Positions 16,618 through 25,332 of a stretch of DNA of 64,000 nt are shown here, in pieces (position 1 is the stretch's first letter; the number at the start of each line of letters is the position of its first letter). The stretch comes from Pseudomonadota bacterium (GTDB lineage Bacteria; Pseudomonadota; Gammaproteobacteria; Steroidobacterales; Steroidobacteraceae): the NCBI GenBank assembly GCA_018241525.1, contig JAFEDR010000009.1:744001-808000 (forward strand), read 5' to 3'. The notes under the pieces were generated by a model. That model saw only the letters and a list, made by a program, of their open reading frames with translations. It did no database searches and was not told where the DNA came from. A program made the position numbers and the translations under genes.

Positions 16618-17553
16618 ATGCGCGCGTTCATGCTGCTGATCACTGGTCTCGCCCTGGCCGCGGCCGCATCTGCCCAGGAGCAGGACTTCAGCAAGGTCGA
16701 GGTCAAGGCGACGCGGGTCGCCGGCAACGTCTACCTGCTCGAGGGCGCCGGCGGCAACATCGCTGCGTCGGTCGGCGAGGACGGCATCGTGCTGGTCGAC
16801 GACGAGTTCGCGCCGCTGGCGCCGAAGATCGCCGCGGCGCTGAAGTCGCTCGGCATCACCGACAAGCCGGTGCGCTACGTGATCAACACGCACTATCACT
16901 TCGACCATACCGGCGGCAATGCGCCCTTCGCCGGCGAGGGCTCGACGGTGATCGCGCACGACAACGTGCGCACGCGCATGGCGAGCGGCGGCACGGCGGG
17001 CAACGGCGGCTCGGTTCACATGCAGACGCAGCCGGCCGAGAAGGCGGCGCTGCCGGTGATCACCTTCGATCATGACGTCTCGGTGCACCTGAACGGCGAG
17101 GACATCCGCGCGCTGCACTTCCCGGCCGGTCACACCGACGGCGACGCGGTGATCTACTTCCCGCGCGCGAACGTCGTGCACATGGGCGACGACTACGTGC
17201 GCTACGGCTTCCCGTTCATCGACGTCGACGCCGGCGGCAGCGCCGAGGGCATGATCCGCGCCTGCGAGGCGGTGATCGAGAAGATGCCGCCGGACGTCAA
17301 GATCATCCCGGGCCACGGCGCGCTGTCGACGGTCGCCGAGATGCGCGAATACGTCGCGATGCTGAAGGCCACGAGCGCCGCGGTATCCAAGGCGCTGAAG
17401 GCCGGCCAGACGCTCGAGCAGATGAAGGCGGCGAAGCTGCTGGCGCCCTGGTCGAAGTACTCGGGTGACTTCATCACCACCGACGCATTCCTGGAGACGC
17501 TCTACAACGCCATGACGAAGAGCGGCCACACGCCGTTCGTGCGCCACAACTGA
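16618..17553 (+). CDS. Exported MBL-fold metallo-hydrolase
   Basis: 311 residues. A signal peptide covers 1-19. The metallo-beta-lactamase zinc site is complete: HYHFDH at 92-97, His172 in PAGHTDGDA, Asp191 in HMGDD and His233 in IPGHG. The layout resembles periplasmic MBL hydrolases of the quinoprotein/SoxH relatives type. GAGGAGG supports the start, and an extended -10-like TGCTAGCAT lies about 25 nt upstream of the ATG. It sits between two pirin genes. Substrate unknown. Confidence 0.88.
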   Translation: MRAFMLLITGLALAAAASAQEQDFSKVEVKATRVAGNVYLLEGAGGNIAASVGEDGIVLVDDEFAPLAPKIAAALKSLGITDKPVRYVINTHYHFDHTGGNAPFAGEGSTVIAHDNVRTRMASGGTAGNGGSVHMQTQPAEKAALPVITFDHDVSVHLNGEDIRALHFPAGHTDGDAVIYFPRANVVHMGDDYVRYGFPFIDVDAGGSAEGMIRACEAVIEKMPPDVKIIPGHGALSTVAEMREYVAMLKATSAAVSKALKAGQTLEQMKAAKLLAPWSKYSGDFITTDAFLETLYNAMTKSGHTPFVRHN

Positions 17554-17560
17554 GGCCGGC

Positions 17561-18442
17561 TCAGAGCGAAGGCCGCAGCGTCGGCAGCGGGATGAACGTG
17601 TCCTCGCCCGCGACCCCGGGCATGCGGCGCCCCTCCCAGTCATCGGCTGCGGCGAGGATGCGCTCCTTGCGCGTCGAGACGAAGTTCCACCACATCAGCC
17701 GCCGGCCGTCGAGCGGCTCGCCGCCGATCAGCACCAGCCGGCTGTGCACCGCCGCCGCGAGCCGGCACGGGCGGTCGCCATCCAGCACCGCGAGCGTGCC
17801 GCGCGCGATCGGTCGTCCCTCGACGGTGACGGCGCCGTCGACGACGTAGAGCGCGAGCTGCGGCGCGAGCACCGGGATCAGGGTCGCGGCGCCGGCGATC
17901 AGCTCGAGCACCACGTACAGCGCCGGCGATGCCGGTCGGACGGGCGATTCCACGCCGAAGGCGCGGCCGACGATCACCCGGCCCTCGATCCCGGTCTCGT
18001 GGATCGCGGGGATGTCCGCCGCCGGGGTGTGCACGAAGGCAGGCTCGGTGTCCTCGAGCTCACGCGGCAGCGCCGCCCAGAGCTGCAGGCCGTGCAGCGT
18101 GAAGCGGCGCCCGCGCAGGTCGTCGGGCCGGCGCTCGGAATGCACGATGCCGCGTCCGGCCGTCATCCAGTTGACCGCGCCGGGCTCGATCCGCTGCGCG
18201 CTGCCGAGGCTGTCGCGATGCATCATCGCGCCGTCGAACAGGAACGTCACGGTGGCGAGGCCGATGTGCGGGTGGGCGCGCACGTCGACGTCCGCGTCGG
18301 GCTCGACCACCAGCGGCCCGAAGTGATCGAAGAACAGGAACGGGCCGACGGACTGCCGCGACAGCGACGGCAGCAGGCGCCGGACCCGCAGGCCGCCGCC
18401 GAGGTCCTTCTCGTGGCCGGCGATCTCGGCGACGATCCCCAT
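17561..18442 (-). CDS. Pirin family protein (second copy)
   Basis: 293 residues. The pirin metal ligands fall at the same positions as in the other copy: His57 and His59 (RAHPHIGLATVTFLFDG), His101 and Glu103 (GIVHSERR). The protein is longer, with a C-terminal cupin (about 165-270) that ends MWWNFVSTRKERI, a typical pirin tail segment. It starts 7 nt after the stop of the DUF1348 gene on the same strand, so the two are probably cotranscribed. Convergent with the MBL hydrolase. Confidence 0.88.
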   Translation of the reverse strand: MGIVAEIAGHEKDLGGGLRVRRLLPSLSRQSVGPFLFFDHFGPLVVEPDADVDVRAHPHIGLATVTFLFDGAMMHRDSLGSAQRIEPGAVNWMTAGRGIVHSERRPDDLRGRRFTLHGLQLWAALPRELEDTEPAFVHTPAADIPAIHETGIEGRVIVGRAFGVESPVRPASPALYVVLELIAGAATLIPVLAPQLALYVVDGAVTVEGRPIARGTLAVLDGDRPCRLAAAVHSRLVLIGGEPLDGRRLMWWNFVSTRKERILAAADDWEGRRMPGVAGEDTFIPLPTLRPSL

Positions 18443-18449
18443 GCTCGTG

Positions 18450-18926
18450 CTAGAGGCCGAGGTCCGACAGGCCCGGGTGATCCGCCGGGCGCGGCCCGGC
18501 CGGCCAGCGGTACTTGCGCTCCGACTCGGCGATCGGCAGGTCGTTGATCGAGGCGATGCGCCGGCGCATGTAGCCGTGCTCGTCGAACTCCCAGTTCTCG
18601 TTGCCGTAGGAGCGATACCACTGCCCGGAATCGTCGTGCCACTCGTACGCGAAGCGCACCGCGATGCGGTTGTCGGTGAACGCCCAGAGTTCCTTGATGA
18701 GCCGGTAGTCGAGCTCGCGCGCCCACTTGCGCGTCAGGAACGCGACGATCTCCGCGCGCCCGCGCAGGAACTCGGCGCGATTGCGCCACACGCTCTGCTC
18801 GCTGTAGGCGAGCGACACCTTCTCCGGGTCGCGCCGGTTCCACGCGTCCTCGGCGGCGCGCACCTTGGCCATCGCGGTCTCGCGGCTGAACGGCGGCAGG
18901 GGCGGGCGGGGCGTGACAGCGCTCAT
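18450..18926 (-). CDS. NTF2-like protein, DUF1348 family
   Basis: 158 residues. The single domain reads [19 protein letters not shown], then [48 protein letters not shown] and [18 protein letters not shown], which is the DUF1348 form of the SnoaL/NTF2 fold. Function is unknown; such proteins are small cytoplasmic enzymes or binding proteins. It is the first gene of a two-gene unit with the pirin. Confidence 0.85.
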   Translation of the reverse strand: MSAVTPRPPLPPFSRETAMAKVRAAEDAWNRRDPEKVSLAYSEQSVWRNRAEFLRGRAEIVAFLTRKWARELDYRLIKELWAFTDNRIAVRFAYEWHDDSGQWYRSYGNENWEFDEHGYMRRRIASINDLPIAESERKYRWPAGPRPADHPGLSDLGL

Positions 18927-19043
18927 CGGGACCTCCGGGCGGGGACCGCGCCGTGCACGAGCATGCCACAGCGGCGCGCGACCCGGGACGGGACGGTGCC
19001 GGCGCTAGAATGCGGGTTCCGTCGGAGGCGAGGTTGGAACTGC

Positions 19044-19631
19044 ATGGGTAGCCGCGACCGGCGCGTCGATCGCTACATCGCCCGCGCCCGGCCGTTCGCG
19101 CGCCCGATCCTGCGCGAGCTGCGTGCGCGCGTGCACGCCGCGTGCCCCGCCGTGACCGAGACGATCAAGTGGGGCATGCCGTTCTTCGAGCACGGCGGCC
19201 CGCTCTGCTTCATGGCGGCGTTCCAGCAGCACTGCGCGTTCGGCTTCTGGAAGAGCGGCCGGGTGCTCGCCGCCGGGGAGCGCGTGGGCGGCGCGATGGG
19301 GCAGCTCGGCCGCCTGCGGACGACCTCGGACCTGCCATCGCGACGCGCGCTGCACACCCTGATTCGCCGCGCGGTGCGCCAGGGTGCGGCGGCCGCCCGG
19401 CCGGCGCGTCCGCCACGGCGGCCGCCGCCGCGGCTGCCGGCCGACCTCGGCCGGGCACTCGCCGCGCGGCCGGCAGCACGTGCCACCTATCGTGCGCTGC
19501 CGCCTTCCGGCCGGCGCGAGTACGTCGAATGGCTGACCGGCGCGAAGCGCGCCGAGACCCGGGCTCGCCGTCTGGCGCGGGCGGTGAGCCGGCTCGCAGC
19601 AGGCCAGGCGTTCGACGGGCGCCGGGCCTGA
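19044..19631 (+). CDS. YdeI/OmdA family protein with DUF1801 domain
   Basis: 195 residues from the ATG at 19044. The N-terminal half is a DUF1801 domain (CPAVTETIKWGMPFFEHGG, then MAAFQQHCAFGFWKSG). The C-terminal half is the OmdA-like helical domain (LPADLGRALAARPAARATY, EYVEWLTGAKRAETRARRL). The two are joined by an Arg/Pro/Ala-rich linker near 110-128. YdeI proteins are linked to resistance to cationic peptides in enterobacteria; the mechanism is unclear. TAGAAT at 19006-19011 could be its -10. A longer open frame upstream is antisense to the NTF2-like gene and is rejected. Confidence 0.82.
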   Translation: MGSRDRRVDRYIARARPFARPILRELRARVHAACPAVTETIKWGMPFFEHGGPLCFMAAFQQHCAFGFWKSGRVLAAGERVGGAMGQLGRLRTTSDLPSRRALHTLIRRAVRQGAAAARPARPPRRPPPRLPADLGRALAARPAARATYRALPPSGRREYVEWLTGAKRAETRARRLARAVSRLAAGQAFDGRRA

Positions 19632-19639
19632 AAGGCGCA

Positions 19640-19668
19640 TTGCCGTGCACAGGTCGTTTGAATAGACT
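19640..19668 (+). promoter_or_regulatory. Putative sigma70-type promoter for the DUF481/mscL unit
   Basis: TTGCCG (19640-19645) and TAGACT (19663-19668) are 17 bp apart, in a locally less GC-rich stretch, and point towards the DUF481 gene at 19793 with a leader of about 118 nt. Confidence 0.4.
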
Positions 19669-19792
19669 CGCGCGCCCCGCGGCAGACCGGCGATCGCCGG
19701 CGCGCCGGCGGCTTTGAATCGCTTCCCGACCCCGGGCGCGGCGGCTGATCGTGCCCCGCCACCCGACCCGCCTGCAGACAGGAGACTTTCAA

Positions 19793-20557
19793 ATGGACTT
19801 CGCATCCACCCCCGTGCATCGACTCTGCGCCGCGCTGGCGACCGCAGCGCTCCTCGCCGCGCCAGCGGCCCTCGCCGACTGGACCGGCAAGGGCGAGGCC
19901 GGGCTCGTGATGTCGCGTGGCAACGCCGATTCGACGGCGGCCAACGGCAAGCTCGACGTCGCCGAGGAGCAGAACGGCTGGAAGAACTCGCTGTTCCTGG
20001 CCGCGCTGTACGCGCGCAACGCGACCTTCGCGACCGCGCAGCGGGTCGAGGGGCGCTACGAGCTCGACCGCAAGGTCAGCGAGCGCCTGTACTGGTTCGG
20101 GGCGCTGCGCGGCGAGCGCGACCTGTTCAGCGGCTTCGACTACCAGGCGACGCTGTCGGGCGGCCTCGGCTACAAGTTCATCGACACGGACCGTACCAAG
20201 CTCGCCGGTACGCTCGGCGTCGGCTATCGGCGGCTGCGGCCCGAGGAGCTGATCAAGGACGACGCCGGCCAGGTCATCCAGCGCATCAAGGGCGAGGCGA
20301 GCGGCAACGCCGTGGGGACCGCGGGCCTCAACTACGAGTTCAAGGCCACGTCGACCACCAAGATCTTGGACAAGCTGCTGATCGAAGCCGGCTCGGCCAA
20401 TACCTCGGTCGCGAACGATTTCGGCGTTCAGGTCAGCATGTCGGACCGGCTCGCGCTATCGTTCGGCTACGGCATCCGCTACAACACGGACCCGGCGCCG
20501 GGCACGAAGCGGATGGACCAGCTGACCACGATCAACGTCGTCTACACCATAAAGTAA
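19793..20557 (+). CDS. DUF481 outer-membrane beta-barrel protein (YdiY-like)
   Basis: 254 residues from the ATG at 19793, with AGGAGA upstream. A signal peptide ends at about residue 29 ([21 protein letters not shown] marks the mature start, as in DUF481 salt-induced proteins). The body is alternating strands such as [36 protein letters not shown], ending in NVVYTIK. Function unknown. It is 11 nt upstream of mscL on the same strand, which suggests a shared response to osmotic or envelope conditions. Confidence 0.85.
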   Translation: MDFASTPVHRLCAALATAALLAAPAALADWTGKGEAGLVMSRGNADSTAANGKLDVAEEQNGWKNSLFLAALYARNATFATAQRVEGRYELDRKVSERLYWFGALRGERDLFSGFDYQATLSGGLGYKFIDTDRTKLAGTLGVGYRRLRPEELIKDDAGQVIQRIKGEASGNAVGTAGLNYEFKATSTTKILDKLLIEAGSANTSVANDFGVQVSMSDRLALSFGYGIRYNTDPAPGTKRMDQLTTINVVYTIK

Positions 20558-20568
20558 GGGGAGTGACC

Positions 20569-20967
20569 ATGAGTCTGGCTTCGGAATTCAAAGAATTCGC
20601 GATGCGCGGCAACGTCATCGACCTGGCGGTCGGTGTCGTGATCGGCGGGGCCTTCGGCAAGATCGTCTCGTCGCTGGTCGACTCGATCATCATGCCGGTG
20701 GTCGGGGTGCTGACGGGTGGCGTGAATTTCTCGACGCTGGCGGTGACGATCTCCACGACGGCGAAGGGCGAGCCGGTGCTCCTGAAGTACGGCGCCTTCA
20801 TTCAGTCGGTGGTCGACTTCCTGATCATCGCCTTCGTGATCTTCCTGGCGATTCGCGGCATCAACCAGCTCAAGAAGGCGCCGCCGCCCGCGCCGGCGGT
20901 ACCGCCGCCGCCGCCGCGTCAGGAAGTGCTGCTGGAAGAGATCCGCAACCTGCTCGCGAAGCGCTGA
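20569..20967 (+). CDS. mscL: Large-conductance mechanosensitive channel MscL
   Basis: 132 residues. The N-terminal helix [28 protein letters not shown] is the MscL signature with TM1. The periplasmic loop (about 50-72) and TM2 ([19 protein letters not shown]) follow, and a cytoplasmic helix [11 protein letters not shown] ends the protein. Five such subunits form a pore that opens under membrane tension. The linker between TM2 and the last helix is unusually proline-rich ([14 protein letters not shown]). Two strong hairpins follow the stop. Confidence 0.97.
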   Translation: MSLASEFKEFAMRGNVIDLAVGVVIGGAFGKIVSSLVDSIIMPVVGVLTGGVNFSTLAVTISTTAKGEPVLLKYGAFIQSVVDFLIIAFVIFLAIRGINQLKKAPPPAPAVPPPPPRQEVLLEEIRNLLAKR

Positions 20968-20974
20968 GGTTGCC

Positions 20975-21040
20975 GCGGCGACCCGGGTCCCGGGTCGCCG
21001 CCCCCCCGACGGACCGCCGCGGCGGTCCGTGCCGGGGGGG
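20975..21040 (+). terminator. Two tandem GC hairpins after mscL
   Basis: Hairpin 1 has 12-bp arms at 20975-20986 and 20990-21001 with a 3-nt loop. Hairpin 2 has 10-bp arms at 21009-21018 and 21021-21030, extended by a C7/G7 pairing at 21001-21007 and 21034-21040. There is no T tract, so these may act as a barrier or a Rho-independent-like stop in a GC-rich genome, and they separate mscL from the convergent small ORF. Confidence 0.55.
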
Positions 21041-21054
21041 CACGGGGTCGTGCT

Positions 21055-21252
21055 TCAGGCGGCGCGGTCGAGCGAGTCCTCGGCGCCGTGGACAGAGGCC
21101 GCGGCGCGTACGCCGAGGTCGGTCACGGTCGCCGTGCGGGCACCGTGCTGCGGCTCGGCCGTCCCGCGGACGAGGCCGCCGCCGAACAGCTCGCCAAACT
21201 CGGCCGCGAGGATCACGGCGGCGGCAAGCGTCGAGAGGATGATGAGTTCCAT
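21055..21252 (-). CDS. Small membrane protein ORF, unknown function
   Basis: 65 residues from the ATG at 21252, preceded by CAGGAGACGCAC. The N-terminus is one hydrophobic segment (MELIILSTLAAAVILAAEF), and the rest is polar and Ala/Thr-rich. An in-frame ATG at 21300, preceded by a near-identical leader (CAGGAGACGTTC), gives an 83-residue form with a polar Cys/Asp-rich start. I do not recognise the family. The repeated leader and a CRP/FNR-like palindrome upstream on this strand argue that it is expressed. Coding status is likely but unproved. Confidence 0.5.
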   Translation of the reverse strand: MELIILSTLAAAVILAAEFGELFGGGLVRGTAEPQHGARTATVTDLGVRAAASVHGAEDSLDRAA

Positions 21253-21357
21253 GTGCGTCTCCTGAACTTCGAATCTCCCATCATTATCGCACTGCAACAT
21301 GAACGTCTCCTGACCGTGAACTCGGAATCGCAAGCTTTTGAAAATAAATGACAAAAA

Positions 21358-21373
21358 TGTGATTCGGATCACG
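21358..21373. promoter_or_regulatory. CRP/FNR-superfamily-like binding palindrome
   Basis: TGTGATTCGGATCACG contains GTGAT-N4-ATCAC, close to the CRP consensus TGTGA-N6-TCACA and sharing the TGAT-N4-ATCA core of FNR sites. It sits in an A/T-rich stretch 58 nt upstream of the 21300 start of the small ORF (minus) and 78 nt upstream of the homocysteine methyltransferase start (plus). Confidence 0.45.
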
Positions 21374-21450
21374 CCGATCAGGGCCGCTCATAGGGCGGTC
21401 CAGGACCGTTTCGCAGGTTCGATTTCGGCGATTTTCAGGGTGGTCGGGTC

Positions 21451-22335
21451 GTGACCGGGGTGACCCTGCTGGATGGGGGGACCGGCCGCGAGTTGCTGCG
21501 CATCGGCGCCCCGTTCCGCCAGCCGGAGTGGTCGGCGCTCGCGCTGATCGAGGCGCCGGCCCAGGTCCGCGAGGTGCATGCGCGTTTCGCGGCCGCCGGC
21601 GCCGACGTGATCACGACCAACAGCTATGCGGTGGTGCCGTTCCACCTGGGCGCCGGGCGCTTCGCCGCCGACGGGGCGCGACTGGCGGCGCTCTCTGGAA
21701 GTCTCGCGCGCGAGGCGGCAAGTGCCGCCGCCCGCCCGGTGCGCGTCGCCGGCTCACTGCCGCCGGCGTGCGGCTCCTACCGTCCCGACTGGTTCGATGT
21801 CGCGGTGGCGCGACCGGTGCTCGCGACGCTCGTCGAGGCGCTCGGACCCTTCGTCGACCACTGGCAGGCGGAGACGCTGAGCGCGATTGCCGAGGCGACG
21901 CTGGTGCGCGAGGTGCTCGGCGCGGATCCGCGGCCGCTCTGGATCTCGTACACGCTGGCCGATGGCGCCGGGGCGGGCGCGCTGCCGCGGCTGCGTTCCG
22001 GCGAGAGCGTGACCGACGCCGCCCGGGCGGCGGCCGCGCTCGGCGCCGCCGCCGTGCTCTTCAACTGCAGCCAGCCGGAAGTGATGGGTGCCGCGGTCGA
22101 CGCCGCGCGCGCGGCGCTCGGGTCAGGCACGCGTCTCGGGGTCTATGCGAACGCGTTCCCACCGCAGGGAGAGTCCGCCGAGGCGAACGCGACGCTGCAC
22201 GGCATCCGCGCCGACCTGACGCCGGCCGGCTACGCGGCGTTCGCGCGCGACTGGGTCGCGCGCGGGGCGACGATCATCGGCGGCTGCTGCGGGATCGGGC
22301 CCGAGCACATCGCGGCGCTGCGCGCCGCGCTCTGA
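21451..22335 (+). CDS. Homocysteine S-methyltransferase family protein
   Basis: 294 residues from a GTG start. The zinc-binding cysteines of the family are all present: Cys206 in LFNCSQPE, and Cys279 and Cys280 in IIGGCCGIGPEHI. The start, TLLDGGTGRELLRIG, and ADVITTNSYAVVP near residue 51 are typical of betaine/S-methylmethionine-dependent methyltransferases. It would methylate homocysteine to methionine from a small donor such as S-methylmethionine. No methionine riboswitch is evident upstream. Convergent with the FKBP gene (12 nt between stops). Confidence 0.88.
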   Translation: MTGVTLLDGGTGRELLRIGAPFRQPEWSALALIEAPAQVREVHARFAAAGADVITTNSYAVVPFHLGAGRFAADGARLAALSGSLAREAASAAARPVRVAGSLPPACGSYRPDWFDVAVARPVLATLVEALGPFVDHWQAETLSAIAEATLVREVLGADPRPLWISYTLADGAGAGALPRLRSGESVTDAARAAAALGAAAVLFNCSQPEVMGAAVDAARAALGSGTRLGVYANAFPPQGESAEANATLHGIRADLTPAGYAAFARDWVARGATIIGGCCGIGPEHIAALRAAL

Positions 22336-22347
22336 GGCCGCGCCGTT

Positions 22348-23118
22348 TCAGTCCTTGTTCGCCGGTGCCGCGGGTGCCGGCGGAGCGACGCTGAGCAGCT
22401 CGACGTCGAACACCAGCAGCGACCCGGGCGGGATCGGCGGCCGCGAGTTCGCGTCGTACGCGAGCTCGGGCGGCACGAACAGCTGCCACTTGGCGCCCGG
22501 CTTCATCAGCTGCAGCGCCTCGGTCCAGCCCTTGATCACGCCGCTGACCGGGAACGTCGCCGGCGTGCCGCGCGCGTAGGAGCTGTCGAACTCCGTGCCG
22601 TCGAGCAGCTTGCCGCGGTAGTTCACCGTGACCTTGTCGTTCGGTCCGGGCGCTGCGCCCTTCTCGTCGCCGGCGGCGACGACGCGGTACTGCAGGCCCG
22701 AGGCCGTGGTGACCACGCCCGCGACGCTGCCGTTCTTCGCGAGGAACGCCTTGGCCGCGGCGTGGTTGTGCTCGAGCAGGTGGTTGCGGATCTCGCCGAT
22801 GAACTGCTGCGCGGTGCTCCGGTCCTCGTCGGTCGAGGCCTTGCCGGCCAGGCCTTCCTTGAGCCCGGCGACGAAGGCGTCGTAGTCGAGCTCATCGGAG
22901 ACACCCGCGCGGTGCAGGCTCTCGCCCATCTGCACGCCGATGCTGTGGCTGGGCGCGGCCGCGGCCGGCTTGGCGGGTGACTTCGCGGCGGCCTTGGCCG
23001 CGGGCTTTGCCGCAGGCTTCGGTGCCGGCGTGGCGGCCGGGTCGGCGGCGAGCGCGAGCGGCGAGGCGAGCAGGGCGAGGGCGACGAGTCGCGCGAGCGG
23101 GCGAGGCGTGAACGGCAT
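22348..23118 (-). CDS. Periplasmic FKBP-type peptidyl-prolyl isomerase (Mip/FkpA-like)
   Basis: 256 residues from the ATG at 23118. A signal peptide (1-25) is followed by a Lys/Pro/Ala-rich linker (about 30-58), an FKBP_N-type helical dimerisation domain (SIGVQMGESLHRAGVSDELDYDAFVAGL on to about 130), and a C-terminal FKBP domain: GLQYRVVAAG, VTVNYRGKLLDGTEFDSSY, VIKGWTEALQLMKPGAKWQLFVPPELAY and LLVFDVELL. It should speed folding of envelope proteins. The Lys/Ala linker is an unusual feature of this copy. Confidence 0.92.
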   Translation of the reverse strand: MPFTPRPLARLVALALLASPLALAADPAATPAPKPAAKPAAKAAAKSPAKPAAAAPSHSIGVQMGESLHRAGVSDELDYDAFVAGLKEGLAGKASTDEDRSTAQQFIGEIRNHLLEHNHAAAKAFLAKNGSVAGVVTTASGLQYRVVAAGDEKGAAPGPNDKVTVNYRGKLLDGTEFDSSYARGTPATFPVSGVIKGWTEALQLMKPGAKWQLFVPPELAYDANSRPPIPPGSLLVFDVELLSVAPPAPAAPANKD

Positions 23119-23217
23119 GGGGGTGTCCGTGCGTGCGTGAGGGGGCGGCCGGGGGGAACCAGCCGCGGCGCTAGTCTCGCACATCCCCGGCAACGGCACG
23201 AGCCGCGCCGCGCCCGA

Positions 23218-24093
23218 CTACCGGCTTTCCCCCAGTCGCGCGAGCCAGCGCAGCACGCGTGACTCGAGCTCGATGCGTCGATCCGACCAGCCGTGGTCGG
23301 TCGCGACGTGCACGCTCGTGACGCGCGTGCCGCCCGCGCCGCGCACGGCCGCGACCAGCGCGTCGGCCTGCGGCGCGAGCCCGTCGTCGGAGGTCAGCAC
23401 CAGCAGCGGCGTGCGCGCGAGCGCCGCCGCGTCCGCGCGCAGCGCGTACGCGGCGCGGTTCGCGGCGAGCTCCTCGGCCATGCTCTCGGCGCTCACGCCA
23501 GCGAGCGACTCCATGTTGTCGGCGGTCATCGCGACGAGCTCCGCGCGCGACCTGCCGCCTTCGAGCGACATGTCGGCAGCGGAGGCGAGGATCACGCCGG
23601 CGAGTCCGCGATCCCGCTCGGCGGTCTTGGCGGCGACCCAGCCGCCCATGCTGTGGCCGAACACGACGATCCGCGCGGGATCGGCGCGAAGGCTCGTGGC
23701 GTTCGCGGGCTCGCGCAGGTAGCTGAGCACGGCGGCCGCGTCGACGAGGTTGCCGCTGAAGCTGAACGTGCCCGGACTGCCCCAGGAGCCGCGGTAGTTG
23801 AAGGTCACGGCGGTCCAGCCCGCGCGGCGCGCGGCCTGCGCCAAGTCGAGGTTCTTCTCGTTCCCGGGCAGTCCGTGGCAGATCAGCAGCAGCGGATGCG
23901 GGCCGGCACCTGCCGGGAGGTAGGCGACCCCGTTGATCGCGACGCCGCCGACCGGGATGTGGAGCACCACCATGGTCGCCGGATGCGCGGCATCGTGCGG
24001 CGGGTCGGTGTAGACGGGTGTCGGGACGGGGCTCGCGCCGAACGCGGCGGGGAAGGCGGTCGCCAGGGCGATGCCGAGGATGAAACGGCGCAC
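23218..24093 (-). CDS. Exported alpha/beta hydrolase
   Basis: 291 residues from a GTG start. A signal peptide covers 1-19. The hydrolase fold shows the oxyanion segment LLLICHGLPGNEKN, then VTFNYRGSWGSPG, and the nucleophile elbow GHSMGG with Ser148. The acid is Asp236 or Asp237 (LTSDDGLAP) and the base His267 (ATDHGWSDRR). It is probably a periplasmic esterase or peptidase-like hydrolase; the substrate is unknown. It starts 111 nt from the divergent uracil-DNA glycosylase gene. Confidence 0.87.
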   Translation of the reverse strand: MRRFILGIALATAFPAAFGASPVPTPVYTDPPHDAAHPATMVVLHIPVGGVAINGVAYLPAGAGPHPLLLICHGLPGNEKNLDLAQAARRAGWTAVTFNYRGSWGSPGTFSFSGNLVDAAAVLSYLREPANATSLRADPARIVVFGHSMGGWVAAKTAERDRGLAGVILASAADMSLEGGRSRAELVAMTADNMESLAGVSAESMAEELAANRAAYALRADAAALARTPLLVLTSDDGLAPQADALVAAVRGAGGTRVTSVHVATDHGWSDRRIELESRVLRWLARLGESR

Positions 24094-24203
24094 GTAGCCT
24101 CCAGGCGCTCTGCGGATTGGGCCCGCAGGATAGCGCGGGCGGGCGCCCCGCGGCGGCCGTTGCTTACAATCCGCCGCTCAACGGCCGAGGCGGGAGGGCG
24201 CGG

Positions 24204-24854
24204 GTGGGAATTCCGTTCGACGAGCTGGTGCGCTTTCGCGCGCCGCACGTGTTCAACCCTTGGGCGGAACGCGACCCGCTCGATGCGCGCGGCGAAGGAA
24301 CCGGTCCCGCCGCGCGCCTCGAGCGCCTGCGAGCGCATTTCGAGGTTCCGGCGCGCCTCGTGCTGATCGGCGAAGCTTCCGGTTACCAGGGTTGTCACTT
24401 CTCCGGCATGGCGTTCACGAACGAGAAGCTGCTGCTGGCGGGCGCCGTGCCGCGGGTCGGCCGGGCCACGGTCCGGCTGACGACGCGGCCGCGGCCGTGG
24501 TGCGAACCGTCCGCGACCGTCGTCTGGGGTGCACTGCAGGCGCTCGGTCTCGCGGGCAGCACGGTGCTCTGGAACGCTTTTGCGTGGCATCCGTTCAAGC
24601 CCGGTGCCACCTACTCGAACCGCGCCCCGACGCGGGCCGAGCTCGAGTCGGGACGCCCGGTGCTCGATGGCGTACTCGACGCCTTCCCCCGCGCGTGCCT
24701 GGTCGCGGTGGGCAAGGTCGCCGAGCGAACGCTGCGCGGCTTGGGTCGCGAACCGGCCGCGACGCTGCGGCACCCGTCGATGGGGGGTGCGCGCGAGTTC
24801 CGCGCCGGGCTCGCGGCGCTCGCACCGACCCTTGGCCGGGCACGACGCGACTAG
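24204..24854 (+). CDS. Uracil-DNA glycosylase family protein
   Basis: 216 residues from the GTG at 24204 (GGAGGG upstream; -10-like TACAAT at 24165-24170). Motif A is LIGEASGYQGCHFSGMAFT (about 55-73) and motif B is LRHPSMGG near residue 190, both as in UDG-superfamily enzymes of base-excision repair. NAFAWHPFKPG lies between them. There are not four Cys arranged for an iron-sulphur cluster, so it is not a family 4/5 enzyme. An upstream ATG in frame would add 29 residues of non-conserved sequence. Confidence 0.82.
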   Translation: MGIPFDELVRFRAPHVFNPWAERDPLDARGEGTGPAARLERLRAHFEVPARLVLIGEASGYQGCHFSGMAFTNEKLLLAGAVPRVGRATVRLTTRPRPWCEPSATVVWGALQALGLAGSTVLWNAFAWHPFKPGATYSNRAPTRAELESGRPVLDGVLDAFPRACLVAVGKVAERTLRGLGREPAATLRHPSMGGAREFRAGLAALAPTLGRARRD

Positions 24855-24942
24855 GGCCGGCCCGTCTTGCACCGGCGCCGGCGGGCTGGTGCAATCGGCC
24901 GCGACCGGATGATCCAGTCACTACCGAGGGAGGAAAGACCCC

Positions 24943-25206
24943 GTGAAATCACTGCTGATTGCCATCCTGCTCGCGAGCGCGGGCGTGTCCTTCGCGGCGA
25001 GCGCCGCCGAGTCGGGTTGCGAGGCGAAGGCGACCGACAAGCACCTGGCGGGTGCGGCGAAGACGAGCTTCATGAAGAAGTGCGAGCGCGAGGCCAAAGT
25101 CGCCTCCGCGAAGGAACAGTGCGAGGCCCAGGCGGACGAGAAGAAGCTGCACGGCGCGGCCAAGACGAGCTTCACGAAGAAGTGCGTCAAGGACGCCGCC
25201 AAGTAG
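24943..25206 (+). CDS. PsiF-repeat periplasmic protein
   Basis: 87 residues from a GTG start with GGGAGGAAAG upstream. After a signal peptide (1-21) there are two copies of the PsiF motif: CEAKATDKHLAGAAKTSFMK, and later CEAQADEKKLHGAAKTSF, each ending in KKC. E. coli psiF is induced by phosphate starvation; the role is unknown. Each repeat carries a pair of Cys that could form a disulphide. A perfect hairpin follows. Confidence 0.85.
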   Translation: MKSLLIAILLASAGVSFAASAAESGCEAKATDKHLAGAAKTSFMKKCEREAKVASAKEQCEAQADEKKLHGAAKTSFTKKCVKDAAK

Positions 25207-25228
25207 CCCAGCCGGCGCTCGAGCGGGC

Positions 25229-25252
25229 GGCGCGGCACGCAGGTGCCGCGCC
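25229..25252 (+). terminator. Hairpin after psiF-like gene
   Basis: Perfect 10-bp stem GGCGCGGCAC/GTGCCGCGCC with loop GCAG, 22 nt after the stop. No T tract follows. Confidence 0.5.
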
Positions 25253-25332
25253 GTCGTCGTCTGCGGGGCCGCATTCAGGCAAGCCCGCGGCGATCGGCGT
25301 AAGGTGCGCAGACTTTCGGGGGAGGTAACGAC

